Shown here in pieces: positions 9,133 through 16,978 of a DNA stretch of 64,000 bases. The stretch is from positions 21,708 through 85,707 of the forward strand of contig JAZRGV010000008.1 in NCBI GenBank assembly GCA_045644465.1, in the 5' to 3' direction. Positions within the stretch are counted from its first letter, which is position 1. Each line of letters begins with the position of its first letter. The notes below the pieces were generated by a model. That model was not told the origin of the DNA. It made no database searches and worked only from the letters and a program-made list of their open reading frames with translations. Position numbers and translations under genes: made by a program. The DNA is from HGM04593 sp045644465 (lineage in GTDB: Bacteria > Bacteroidota > Bacteroidia > Bacteroidales > Bacteroidaceae).

Positions 9133-10143
9133 TTATTTCTTTGCAGCAATAGCCTGGTTTGCTGTGATTGCAATCATCATATAAACGTCCTCTACAGAGC
9201 AACCGCGTGAAAGGTCGTTTACAGGACGTGCGATACCCTGGAGAACAGGACCGATAGCCTCGGCATTGCCCAAACGCTGAACAAGCTTGTAACCGATGTT
9301 ACCTGCACCAAGGTCGGGGAATACAAGTACATTAGCCTTACCTGCAACCTTTGAGCCTGGAGCCTTGCTCTGTCCTACGAATGGAACAAGAGCTGCGTCA
9401 GCCTGCAATTCACCGTCGAGTGACAACTCTGGATCAAGCTCGTGAGCAAGCTTTGTAGCCTCTGTTACCTTGTCAACCATTTCGTGCTTTGCAGAACCCT
9501 TTGTAGAGAAACTCAACATTGCAACGCGTGGCTCCTCAAAACCACCGATAGCCTTTGCTGTCTGTGCAGTACATACAGCAATCTGTGAAAGCTGGTTCGC
9601 ATCGGGCTGTGGAGTAACAGCAACGTCTGCAACAAATAGAACACCATCCTCACCATACTCCTTGGCATTGGTGATGAGCATCATAGCACCACTAACGCAA
9701 GAGATACCCGGAGTAGTCTTGATAATCTGCAATGCAGGACGGAGTACATTACCTGTTGTGTTGAGAGCACCTGCAACCTGACCGTCAGCATCGCCGTTCT
9801 TAATGATAAGGCAACCGAGATACAATGGGTTGCAAACAAGTTTCTGTGCATCTTCCATTGTCATACCCTTTGTCTTACGCAACTCGAAAAGAAGATTTGC
9901 ATACTTCTCTGCATCAGGGTTGTTGTTTGGGTCGATGATAGTAGCCTTTTCAATGTTGGTAAGACCGTTCTTTTCAGCAAGAGCGAGAACCTCTTCGCGG
10001 TTTGCAATAAGAATAACCTCGGCAATGCCGTCAGCGATAGCTTTATCGGCTGCTTTTAGTGTACGCTCCTCTGTACCTTCGGGGAGAACGATGCGCTGCT
10101 TGTTCTGCTGTGCGCGCTCAATCAAACTTTTAATAACATCCAT
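9133..10143 (-). CDS. pta: Phosphate acetyltransferase
   Basis: Interconverts acetyl-CoA and acetyl phosphate. 336 residues, the short form with only the catalytic PTA_PTB domain and no N-terminal regulatory domain. It begins IKSLIERAQQNKQRIVLPEG and contains SGAMMLI and the C-terminal FPDLGAGNIGYKLVQR typical of the family. It is the first gene of the pta-ackA operon, with a promoter at 10217-10247. Confidence 0.97.
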   Translation of the reverse strand: MDVIKSLIERAQQNKQRIVLPEGTEERTLKAADKAIADGIAEVILIANREEVLALAEKNGLTNIEKATIIDPNNNPDAEKYANLLFELRKTKGMTMEDAQKLVCNPLYLGCLIIKNGDADGQVAGALNTTGNVLRPALQIIKTTPGISCVSGAMMLITNAKEYGEDGVLFVADVAVTPQPDANQLSQIAVCTAQTAKAIGGFEEPRVAMLSFSTKGSAKHEMVDKVTEATKLAHELDPELSLDGELQADAALVPFVGQSKAPGSKVAGKANVLVFPDLGAGNIGYKLVQRLGNAEAIGPVLQGIARPVNDLSRGCSVEDVYMMIAITANQAIAAKK

Positions 10144-10216
10144 AGTATAAATAATTTAATTTTGTGAAATTCCGTTTTTATGTCTGTGGAGTGTTATCAC
10201 GCAGGCATACATAGTA

Positions 10217-10247
10217 CAAAGGTAACTTAAACATTATTGATGACAAA
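10217..10247 (-). promoter_or_regulatory. Promoter of pta-ackA
   Basis: On the - strand TTTG (10244-10247) and TACCTTTG (10217-10224) are separated by 19 bp, matching the Bacteroidetes consensus. Confidence 0.65.
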
Positions 10248-10299
10248 ATAAATTCTATTTATTTTCGGTAGGAAAATAATATTTGATGAGATTTTCATA

Positions 10300-10344
10300 A
10301 TAAGCGTAAGAGGACGACAATATTTGTCGTCCTCTTACGCTTAT
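10300..10344. terminator. Perfect 21-bp inverted repeat downstream of hisS
   Basis: Arms 10300-10320 and 10324-10344 are exact complements around a 3-nt loop. It ends 12 bp from the hisS stop and lies upstream of the pta promoter. A U tract is weak on both strands, so it may act as a terminator or as an RNA 3'-end stabiliser. Confidence 0.65.
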
Positions 10345-10356
10345 GTGTATCTTGCT

Positions 10357-11718
10357 TTACGCCAAAATCTCTTTCAACTCTTCGGCTGTAACGCTCTTCT
10401 GTTCGCCGGTTGTCATGTTCTTCAGTGCAATGGTGTTGTCTGTCATCTCCTGCTCGCCGATGATTGCAACAAACGGAATGCTGTGGCTGTTGGCATATCC
10501 CATCTGCTTCTTCATCTTGTCGCTGCTTGGGAACAACTCTGCTGATATGCCTGCCTTGCGAAGTTCACCGATAATCTTCAATGAGTGCAATGCCTCTTTA
10601 TCGCCAAAGTTTACGAACATAACCTTTGTGGTGTGGATTGATTCTTTGGGGTATAGGTCGAGCTGGTTCATTACGTCGTATATGCGGTCGGCACCGAACG
10701 AGATACCCACACCCGAAACGCCCTCCATGCCGAACACTCCGGTGAGGTTGTCGTAACGTCCGCCACCTGTTATGCTACCAATTGCTACGTCGAGTGCCTT
10801 CACTTCGAGGATTGCTCCTGTGTAGTAGTTCAGTCCGCGTGCAAGGGTGAGGTCAAGGTCGAGTGCGCTGTTGAGCTTGATGTTCTTGAATGTGTCAAGA
10901 ATGAACTGCAACTCTTCAACACCCTTCTCGCCTGTGGCATTGCCTTTGAGTGTATGGGCAAGAATCTGCATTTTCTCGTCGTTGTTGCCCTGTGCCTTAA
11001 GTATAGGCAACAACTTCTCTATAGAGTCATCGCTGATGCCTTTGCTCTTCAGCTCGGCAATAACGCCGTCAAGTCCAATCTTGTCAATCTTGTCAATGGC
11101 AACGGTTATGTCGATAATCTTGTCGGGCTCGCCAATTACGTCGGCTATACCGGCAAGAACTTTGCGGTTATTCAGTTTTATCGCCATGCGTATGTTCAAC
11201 TTGCCGAACACATGGTCGATAAGCTGGATGAGTTCAACCTCGTTAATCAATGAGTTATTACCGATGATATCGGCATCGCACTGGTAGAATTCGCGGTAAC
11301 GTCCTTTCTGTGGACGGTCGGCACGCCATACAGGCTGAATCTGATAACGTTTGAAGGGGAATACAAGCTCCTCACGGTGCATCACCACGTAGCGTGCGAA
11401 AGGAACAGTGAGGTCGTAGCGCAATCCCTTCTCGCAGAACTTTGATGCAAGTTTTGCAGCGTTACGGCTCAACAGCTCTTCGTCGGTCAGTTCCTTGAAA
11501 TAGTCGCCCGAGTTCTGAATCTTGAACAATAGTTTGTCGCCCTCCTCGCCATACTTGCCCATCAAGGTTGATAGGTTCTCCATTGCCGGAGTCTCAATCT
11601 GCTGAAATCCGAACAGGTGGAATGCTTCGCGTATGGTGTCGAATATATAGTTTCTCTTGGACATCTCAACAGGTGAGAAGTCGCGTGTTCCCTTTGGTAT
11701 AGATGGTTTTGCTGCCAT
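10357..11718 (-). CDS. hisS: Histidyl-tRNA synthetase
   Basis: Charges tRNA-His. 453 residues, class II. The catalytic domain shows IPKGTRDFSP at the N-terminus, RYDLTVPFARYV, the motif 2 region PVWRADRPQKGRYREFYQCD and the histidine-specific RGLNYYTGAILEV, with GGGRYDNL near the end of the domain. The C-terminal anticodon-binding domain follows. It starts 3 bp after the upstream zinc-peptidase stop, suggesting co-transcription with that gene and purA. Confidence 0.98.
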   Translation of the reverse strand: MAAKPSIPKGTRDFSPVEMSKRNYIFDTIREAFHLFGFQQIETPAMENLSTLMGKYGEEGDKLLFKIQNSGDYFKELTDEELLSRNAAKLASKFCEKGLRYDLTVPFARYVVMHREELVFPFKRYQIQPVWRADRPQKGRYREFYQCDADIIGNNSLINEVELIQLIDHVFGKLNIRMAIKLNNRKVLAGIADVIGEPDKIIDITVAIDKIDKIGLDGVIAELKSKGISDDSIEKLLPILKAQGNNDEKMQILAHTLKGNATGEKGVEELQFILDTFKNIKLNSALDLDLTLARGLNYYTGAILEVKALDVAIGSITGGGRYDNLTGVFGMEGVSGVGISFGADRIYDVMNQLDLYPKESIHTTKVMFVNFGDKEALHSLKIIGELRKAGISAELFPSSDKMKKQMGYANSHSIPFVAIIGEQEMTDNTIALKNMTTGEQKSVTAEELKEILA

Positions 11719-11721
11719 TGT

Positions 11722-12432
11722 TTAGTCGCGTCTGTTTAGGTAAATCATTACATAATAGAGCAGTGTTGCCAATGATGACAATGCTGCAACAACATATGTG
11801 TATGCAGCCGAGCGCAATGCGCCGGTTGCGTATTTGTGGTTCTGTGAATTTGTTATTCCTGTAATCTGTAGCCAGGTCAGTGCTCTGCGGCTTGCATCAA
11901 TCTCAACGGGCAGGGTGATGAAGCTGAATAGTGTGGTAGTGGCGAAAAGTATGATACCTGCCAACAAAAGCTGTGGCATGGTCTGTACGGTTATTATACC
12001 AATGAGCAAAACCCATGACATGATGCTTGAAGAGAATTGTACGATGGGTACAAGTGCCGAGCGCATCTTCAGCGGTGCATATGCCTTTGCGTGCTGCAGT
12101 GCATGTCCGCACTCGTGTGCCGCAACGGCTGCTGCTGCAATGCTTGCCGAATTATATACACCCTCGCTCAAATTTACGGTTTTTGTAGCGGGGTTGTAGT
12201 GGTCGGTGAGCATTCCAGGTGTCGATGTTACCTTGACATCGTATATGCCGTTGTCGTGCAACATCTTTATGGCTATGTCACGTCCTGTCATGCCGATAGG
12301 CATCTTTGAGTATTGTTCGAACTTTCTTTTCAGGTTTGCCTGAACAATATAGCTCAGAATAGCAATACCCAAGAATAGGAATATGTATGTGAAGTCGTAG
12401 CCGACTGTGGTATATTCTGCAGTTAAAAACAT
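11722..12432 (-). CDS. Membrane neutral zinc metallopeptidase (YugP-like)
   Basis: 236 residues with a membrane segment at the N-terminus (IFLFLGIAILSYIVQANL), a zinc site HECGHALQHA near residue 111, and two to three further hydrophobic segments in the C-terminal half. This is the layout of the YugP-type zinc peptidase family, whose substrate is not established. The gene lies between purA and hisS on the same strand. The catalytic Glu and both His of HExxH are present, so it should be active. Confidence 0.87.
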   Translation of the reverse strand: MFLTAEYTTVGYDFTYIFLFLGIAILSYIVQANLKRKFEQYSKMPIGMTGRDIAIKMLHDNGIYDVKVTSTPGMLTDHYNPATKTVNLSEGVYNSASIAAAAVAAHECGHALQHAKAYAPLKMRSALVPIVQFSSSIMSWVLLIGIITVQTMPQLLLAGIILFATTTLFSFITLPVEIDASRRALTWLQITGITNSQNHKYATGALRSAAYTYVVAALSSLATLLYYVMIYLNRRD

Positions 12433-12460
12433 AGGTAATGATTAAGATTAAATTTTATAA

Positions 12461-12488
12461 GTAAGGGCAGGCTGACCCCTGCCCCTAC
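12461..12488. repeat. GC-rich hairpin between purA and the zinc peptidase gene
   Basis: GTAAGGGCAG (12461-12470) faces CTGCCCCTAC (12479-12488) with one wobble pair and an 8-nt loop. There is no U tract. It may be an intercistronic processing or attenuation hairpin, or a REP-like repeat; a second copy is not seen in this window. Confidence 0.5.
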
Positions 12489-12506
12489 ATGCTTATTTTC
12501 AACGTC

Positions 12507-13775
12507 TTAGATTGAACGTGTGATTGTCTGGTCGCGGTCGGGACCGATAGAGAGATACTTTACAGGTACGCCCAACTCCTTCTCGAGGAACTTGATATAC
12601 TCCTTGAACTCAACAGGCAACTCCTCTTCGCTTCTTAGCTTTGTAAGGTCGGTCTGCCAGCCTTTTATTTCTGTATATACAGGTTCTACACCCTCAATGT
12701 CATATGGCATGTGCGACAATGTCTCGCCATTCTTCTTGTAAGCGATACAAGCCTTGATTGTTGGGAATGTGTCGAGCACGTCGCTCTTCATAAGGATAAG
12801 GTGTGTGACACCGTTGATCATAATTGTGTATTTGAGTGCTACAAGGTCAATCCAGCCACAACGGCGTTCGCGGCCGGTCACAGCACCATATTCATGGCCT
12901 CTGTCGCGCATCTCGGCACCAACCTCGTCGAACAACTCTGTTGGGAATGGACCTGAACCCACGCGTGTGCAGTATGCCTTTGTGATACCATATACGTTAC
13001 CAATGCGGTTTGGAGCAACACCCAAGCCTGTACAAGCACCGGCACATACGGTGTTCGATGATGTAACGAATGGGTAGCTACCGAAGTCGATGTCGAGCAA
13101 GCTGCCCTGTGCACCCTCACAAAGAATTGATTTACCTTCGTTCATGAGGTCATTGATGAGCTGCTCGCTATCAATGAGGCGGAACTTCTTTAGGAATTCG
13201 ATACCCTCGAGCCAGGTGTTTTCCATCTCAGTGATGTCGTAGCTGTAGTTCATATCCTTTAGCATCTGCTCGTGACGAGCCTTTGCCTGTGCATATTTCT
13301 GTTCGAAGTTCTCAAGGATGTCACCTACGCGCAAACCGTTACGGCTTATTTTGTCGGTGTATGTAGGGCCAATGCCCTTACCTGTTGTTCCAACCTTTGC
13401 ATCACCCTTGGCTGCTTCGTATGCGGCATCAAGCACGCGGTGTGTAGGCATAATAAGGTGAGCTTTCTTTGAGATATAGAGGTTCTTTGTAAGGTCGTAA
13501 CCTGCTTTTATAAGGTCTTCTGCCTCACCCTTAAATAGAGCGGGGTCAAGAACAACACCGTTGCCGATGATGTTTGTCTTGTTGCCCTGGAAAATACCTG
13601 AAGGTATTGAACGAAGCACGAACTTCTTGCCGTCAAACTCAAGAGTGTGTCCTGCGTTTGGTCCACCCTGGAAACGTGCTACCACGTCATAGTTAGGTGT
13701 AAGTACATCAACAACTTTACCTTTTCCCTCGTCGCCCCACTGGAGGCCCAACAGTACGTCTATATTCTGTTTCAT
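12507..13775 (-). CDS. purA: Adenylosuccinate synthetase
   Basis: Catalyses the GTP-dependent joining of IMP and aspartate on the way to AMP. 422 residues. The P-loop-like GLQWGDEGKGKVVD is at the N-terminus, GGPNAGHT near 38, GTTGKGIGPTY near 128 and TGRERRCGW near 298. The ATG overlaps the stop of the fur-like gene as ATGA, so the two are translationally coupled, placing purine synthesis in the same transcript as a metal-type regulator. Confidence 0.98.
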   Translation of the reverse strand: MKQNIDVLLGLQWGDEGKGKVVDVLTPNYDVVARFQGGPNAGHTLEFDGKKFVLRSIPSGIFQGNKTNIIGNGVVLDPALFKGEAEDLIKAGYDLTKNLYISKKAHLIMPTHRVLDAAYEAAKGDAKVGTTGKGIGPTYTDKISRNGLRVGDILENFEQKYAQAKARHEQMLKDMNYSYDITEMENTWLEGIEFLKKFRLIDSEQLINDLMNEGKSILCEGAQGSLLDIDFGSYPFVTSSNTVCAGACTGLGVAPNRIGNVYGITKAYCTRVGSGPFPTELFDEVGAEMRDRGHEYGAVTGRERRCGWIDLVALKYTIMINGVTHLILMKSDVLDTFPTIKACIAYKKNGETLSHMPYDIEGVEPVYTEIKGWQTDLTKLRSEEELPVEFKEYIKFLEKELGVPVKYLSIGPDRDQTITRSI

Positions 13776-14251
13776 TGTCCTATCTTTTTACTCATTCGTG
13801 TCTTGCGTCTCTTTATTGCCTGATGGCATTTGTTGCAGAGTCCGTATATGTACAACGAATAATGGGTTAAATGAAATTTTTTGATATTCGCGGTTATGTT
13901 ATCTTTTATATTTATATTGTTTATTTCTGTAATCTTACCACAATTGGTGCATATCATATGTGCTTTTTCGTTTCCGTAGCATCGCTCATACTTTGATACC
14001 GACCCAAATTGGTGGTGTATCACAAGGTTGGCGTTGATAAGCAACGTAATTGTGTTATATACTGTAGCACGGCTCACCCTGAACTTCTCTTTCTCCTCGA
14101 GCATTTTCAGCAAATCGCCTATCTCGAAGTTACCGTTGAACGAATATATAGCATTCAGTATGGCATAACGTTCCGGTGTGCGTCGGCATTTGTTTTCCTT
14201 TAAGTATTCTGTAAATATCCTGTTTACAGTTTCTAAAGTTTTACTATCCAT
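13772..14251 (-). CDS. Fur-family transcriptional regulator
   Basis: 159 residues from MDSKTLETVN; the longer reading adds eight residues that overlap the promoter. The winged helix covers about 20-85 (RRTPERYAILNAIY, VSRATVYNTI). The C-terminal dimerisation domain keeps two CxxC pairs, CTNC and CNKC, for structural zinc. The His-rich sensor run common in Fur, Zur and PerR is mostly missing: only one His precedes CTNC. The metal or signal sensed is therefore uncertain. A palindrome upstream may be its operator. It heads an operon with purA. Confidence 0.9.
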   Translation of the reverse strand: MDSKTLETVNRIFTEYLKENKCRRTPERYAILNAIYSFNGNFEIGDLLKMLEEKEKFRVSRATVYNTITLLINANLVIHHQFGSVSKYERCYGNEKAHMICTNCGKITEINNINIKDNITANIKKFHLTHYSLYIYGLCNKCHQAIKRRKTRMSKKIGQ

Positions 14252-14261
14252 AATCTTGTTA

Positions 14262-14311
14262 CAAAGATAGTGCAACCTGTTTATATAAAGTGAAGTCGCA
14301 ACTTCACTTTA
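14262..14311 (-). promoter_or_regulatory. Promoter and palindromic operator candidate for the fur-like gene
   Basis: TATCTTTG lies on the - strand at 14262-14269. Upstream, TAAAGTGAAGT (14286-14296) and ACTTCACTTTA (14301-14311) form a perfect 11-bp inverted repeat around CGCA, placed where the -33 region should be. Fur-family proteins bind inverted repeats that overlap promoters, so autoregulation is a reasonable inference. Confidence 0.55.
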
Positions 14312-14403
14312 CAAAGTTACCTCTTTTTTGAATATTATAGCATAGAAACTCTTTTAAATTTCTATAAAAGTTAATACAATCTTCAAATAACAGCCTTAAA
14401 AAT

Positions 14404-14970
14404 TTATTCATCGTCATTGCAGTAGTGGCTCAAGGAGTTGTAAGCCGCCATAATGACACTTTTTCTGTTTTCTGTTTTTTCGATATCCTTTGCTATTGCA
14501 AGGTATATGCTCTCATGCTTTTTGTCAAGTTCTATTCCTCTCCTGAATAGATGTGTCAGTGTCATAAAACCGCAATAGCGGAACATTCCTTCGCCGTTCT
14601 GTATCCATTGGATAGCGTTTGTTGCCGCATCGGGTAGTTTACTCAATATCACCATTGTAAGGTGGTCGGCAATCTCGGTGAACGGTGCCTCGGCAATCCA
14701 TTGCTCGGCAACATCGGCATAGCCGCTCTCGGGCATCAGGAATATGGCAAGCATCTTGCACTCCCTGATGTTGTCCATCCACAGTCTTTTGGCAAGTTCT
14801 TCGTCTTTCTCGAATTTTGAGGCAATGCCTTTCAGACGTGGAATCTCAACACCAAAATTTATCTTATAGTTCAACCCATGATTACGCTGTATCGACGACA
14901 CAACACCGTTCATGGATAAACGAAGTTCCTTCTTAATATCTTTGACTTTATCGTCAATCATGGCACACAT
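14404..14970 (-). CDS. AlkD-like DNA alkylation repair / HEAT-repeat protein
   Basis: 188 residues, nearly all alpha-helical, resembling the DNA alkylation repair family (AlkD), whose HEAT-like repeats wrap DNA and excise alkylated bases. Visible helices include FEKDEELAKRLW, REKMLAIFLMP-like REC-KMLAIFLM, VAEQWIAEAPF and MFRYCGFMTLTHLF. The Arg/Asp/Trp pocket of AlkD cannot be confirmed by eye, and the protein is shorter than AlkD, so activity is uncertain. Its start abuts the stop of the upstream AraC-type gene, so the two are probably one operon. MIDDKVKD, three residues in, is an alternative start. Confidence 0.72.
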   Translation of the reverse strand: MCAMIDDKVKDIKKELRLSMNGVVSSIQRNHGLNYKINFGVEIPRLKGIASKFEKDEELAKRLWMDNIRECKMLAIFLMPESGYADVAEQWIAEAPFTEIADHLTMVILSKLPDAATNAIQWIQNGEGMFRYCGFMTLTHLFRRGIELDKKHESIYLAIAKDIEKTENRKSVIMAAYNSLSHYCNDDE

Positions 14971-15405
14971 TTATTTTGCTACTGTATGTCTTTTTCTATA
15001 ATCGTTTGGAGTCTCTCTCATTATGCGGTAGAACGAAGCATAGAACGATTGGCGGTTGGCAAACCCCACAACATTACCAATCTCTTCTATTGTCATGTCG
15101 GCATATCTCTTGTCGGTCATGCGATGCATAGCCTCTCTTACGCGGTGTTCATTAACAAGGCACGAGAAGTTTGTGTTGAAACGCGAGTTTATTACAGCCG
15201 ATATATATCTGGTGTTGGTATTCAGTTCCTTAGCCAATTCTTTTGCCGAGAAATCCTTGTTGCGGTATCTCTTTTCAATGACAATCATATTAAGAATTTT
15301 GTCATACAATTCGTCAGCAAGCTCTGCGCGTATCAATGAGCGATAAGCAGCGTTCTTATCCTGTTTTTCTTTTATATTATAAGGTTGTGTGGTTTTTTCA
15401 GTCAT
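14971..15405 (-). CDS. Small AraC-type HTH regulator
   Basis: 144 residues holding little more than the AraC DNA-binding domain: two helix-turn-helix units at about 50-135, including SAKELAKELNTNTRYISAVI and the signature IEEIGNVVGFANRQSFYASF. There is no ligand-binding domain; the N-terminal 40 residues are a charged helix. It is coupled to the AlkD-like gene, which may be its target or partner. A promoter lies at 15439-15467. Confidence 0.9.
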   Translation of the reverse strand: MTEKTTQPYNIKEKQDKNAAYRSLIRAELADELYDKILNMIVIEKRYRNKDFSAKELAKELNTNTRYISAVINSRFNTNFSCLVNEHRVREAMHRMTDKRYADMTIEEIGNVVGFANRQSFYASFYRIMRETPNDYRKRHTVAK

Positions 15406-15438
15406 ATATGATTATTCAATGTTTGTTTGCATATAGCG

Positions 15439-15467
15439 CAAATATAATAAAGAAATTGATAAACCAA
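15439..15467 (-). promoter_or_regulatory. Promoter of the AraC/AlkD-like operon
   Basis: On the - strand TTGG (15464-15467) and TATATTTG (15439-15446) are about 18 bp apart, close to the phylum consensus. Confidence 0.5.
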
Positions 15468-15486
15468 TCCAAAATGTCAAAGAAAA

Positions 15487-15579
15487 TTTATATCCCCAAG
15501 AAAGCAATGAAGTGAACTCCAGAGTTTTTTGTCCAACTTTTTGGGGTTCACTTTGCAAACGCATTCTTGGGGATATAAA
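15487..15579. repeat. Long imperfect palindrome, possible MITE or insertion-sequence scar
   Basis: TTTATATCCCCAAGAA (15487-15502) is exactly repeated inverted at 15564-15579, and AAGTGAACTCC (15510-15520) faces GGGGTTCACTT (15543-15553). The centre reads AAAAAGTTGGACAAAAAAC on the - strand, reminiscent of IS3-family ends. It sits directly after the stop of the TPR gene and could also end that transcript. Confidence 0.75.
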
Positions 15580-15599
15580 ATCCTTTTATCAGTTTCTCC

Positions 15600-16382
15600 T
15601 TACCTGCTTTTATATTTTGCTGCCTTGTAACGGCTCTGCTTTGCTGCTTCCTTTTTGCCAAGCCTCTCCAGCAGTATGCTCTGCAACGTATAGTGGTTGC
15701 CGTTCTCCGGTTCCAGTTCAATAGCTTTTTCCACATCCATAAGTGCAAGTTCGGTATGTCCCATCAAGCGTTCCACATTGCTACGCGCAATGTAGTATTC
15801 AGCTGTTTCGGGATTCTCTTCAATGAGTAGTGTAAGCAATGTAAGGCTGTCGTTATATTTACCTTCCTTCTTGTAGAGCATAGCTAGGCCTAACTTTACA
15901 TGGCTGTTACCGGGTTCTATTGAAAGAAGCTTAAGATAGTCATTCTTGGATTTGCTGTATTCGTCCATCTCTGCATATATGGTAGCTCTGAAATATAGTG
16001 CACTTGGGTTTGTCGGCTCTTTTTGAAGGATATTATTATAGTCGTCAAGTGCCATCTCAAGGCTGTCCATGTGCAACAGAATGTTTCCGCGTTGCAGCAT
16101 CAAGGCAATCTTTTCTTTGTCGCTGCCAATCGCATTGTTGTAGTTTTCCAGAGCTTTGTTTAAATCACCGTTCATTTGATATGAATAGGCAAGGTTGGCG
16201 TATGCGTATGTGCGTTCATGTTCGCTGCTGCTTAATTCTGTTGCTTTTTTGAAGCATTCTGTGGCTTTTTTATAGTTTCTATCAGCAATATGCTTTATGC
16301 CATCGTTACATAGTGTTCTGTAATCTTGCGAAACAGCAGTAAGCGCAAGTATAAGTAATAGAAAAGAAACGGTTATTCTCAT
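15600..16382 (-). CDS. Tetratricopeptide-repeat protein, secreted
   Basis: 260 residues with a Sec signal (ILALTAVSQD, cleavage about residue 19) followed by about six TPR units covering most of the protein, for example YKKATECFKKATELS, LNKALENYNNAIGS and TELALMDVEKAIELEPENG. TPR arrays bind protein partners, here in the periplasm or at the outer membrane. No catalytic domain is present. It is monocistronic; CGAATATA at 16415-16422 (TATATTCG on the - strand) is its likely -7 element. Partner unknown. Confidence 0.87.
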   Translation of the reverse strand: MRITVSFLLLILALTAVSQDYRTLCNDGIKHIADRNYKKATECFKKATELSSSEHERTYAYANLAYSYQMNGDLNKALENYNNAIGSDKEKIALMLQRGNILLHMDSLEMALDDYNNILQKEPTNPSALYFRATIYAEMDEYSKSKNDYLKLLSIEPGNSHVKLGLAMLYKKEGKYNDSLTLLTLLIEENPETAEYYIARSNVERLMGHTELALMDVEKAIELEPENGNHYTLQSILLERLGKKEAAKQSRYKAAKYKSR

Positions 16383-16524
16383 TGATGATTCTGTTATATT
16401 TATGTGTTCGTCTGCGAATATAGCATATTAATTGATAATACAATACATTGCAATCAAAACTTTAAAACAATATAACAGTTTTTGTGTTTTTGCAATAAAA
16501 AAGAGGTAAAAAGGAAATTTTGTA

Positions 16525-16556
16525 TTTGACGATTGTGAATAATTTAGTTATCTTCG
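16525..16556 (+). promoter_or_regulatory. Promoter of tRNA-Arg
   Basis: TTTG (16525-16528), 20-bp spacer, TATCTTCG (16549-16556), ending 28 bp before the mature tRNA. Confidence 0.6.
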
Positions 16557-16584
16557 CATCCGATTTGCAACAGAATCAAAAAAC

Positions 16585-16656
16585 GCCTTGGTAGTTCAAT
16601 GGATAGAATAAGGTCCTCCTAAGACTTAGATTCGGGTTCGATTCCCGACCGAGGTA
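16585..16656 (+). tRNA. tRNA-Arg (CCT anticodon)
   Basis: A full cloverleaf folds by eye: acceptor GCCTTGG/CCGAGGT, D stem GTTC/GAAT, anticodon stem AGGTC/GACTT with loop CTCCTAA (anticodon CCT, reads AGG), and T stem TCGGG/CCCGA with TTCGATT loop. The CCA end is not encoded, which fits the presence of a CCA-adding enzyme. Confidence 0.96.
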
Positions 16657-16657
16657 C

Positions 16658-16697
16658 AAAAAAGATTATATCGTGAATACGTTTTAATCTTTTTTTT
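16658..16697 (+). terminator. Terminator after tRNA-Arg
   Basis: AAAAAAGATTA (16658-16668) pairs with TAATCTTTTTT, which runs into a longer T tract ending at 16697. Confidence 0.75.
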
Positions 16698-16737
16698 GGA
16701 TGGTCTTTTGACTATTCGCGACATATTTGTTTTTTTT

Positions 16738-16919
16738 AAGAAGCGTTATGCTTGTCTTGTAACTTGAGAACCTAGGAAATTTTCAACGTAACACGAGAGG
16801 AAGCATAGTGGTTCTCACGCCTATATGGCGTGGGCTGCTATACCCATATCTTCGTGTTACAGGTTTTCCTAGGACCTTCAAGTTACGAAACGTGGATTGC
16901 AGTTCACGCTTCTTTTTTT
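16738..16919 (+). ncRNA. Long-hairpin structured RNA, 6S-like candidate
   Basis: Five nested complementary segments form one rod: AAGAAGCGT 16738/ACGCTTCTT 16906; GTAACTTGA 16759/TCAAGTTAC 16878; CCTAGGAAA 16771/TTTCCTAGG 16865; GTAACACGA 16788/TCGTGTTAC 16852; and a tip CACGCC 16816/GGCGTG 16827. The last arm runs into TTTTTTT (16913-16919), giving a built-in terminator. A CATATTTG box at 16722-16729 could be the -7 element. Length near 180 nt, closed ends and interrupted rod resemble 6S RNA, which binds RNA polymerase, but I cannot confirm the family. A leader that regulates the downstream transferase gene is the alternative. Confidence 0.6.
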
Positions 16920-16930
16920 AGGTAAAAGGA

Positions 16931-16978
16931 ACTATGAAAATCACGCCAAAAGAAACTATGAAAATCACGCCAAAAGAA
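16931..16978 (+). repeat. Tandem 24-bp duplication containing the start codon
   Basis: The unit ACTATGAAAATCACGCC plus AAAAGAA occurs twice head to tail, giving two in-frame ATGs (16934 and 16958) and an eight-residue protein repeat MKITPKET. A degenerate third copy (GTAAAAGGAACT) precedes it and acts as the leader. Confidence 0.9.
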
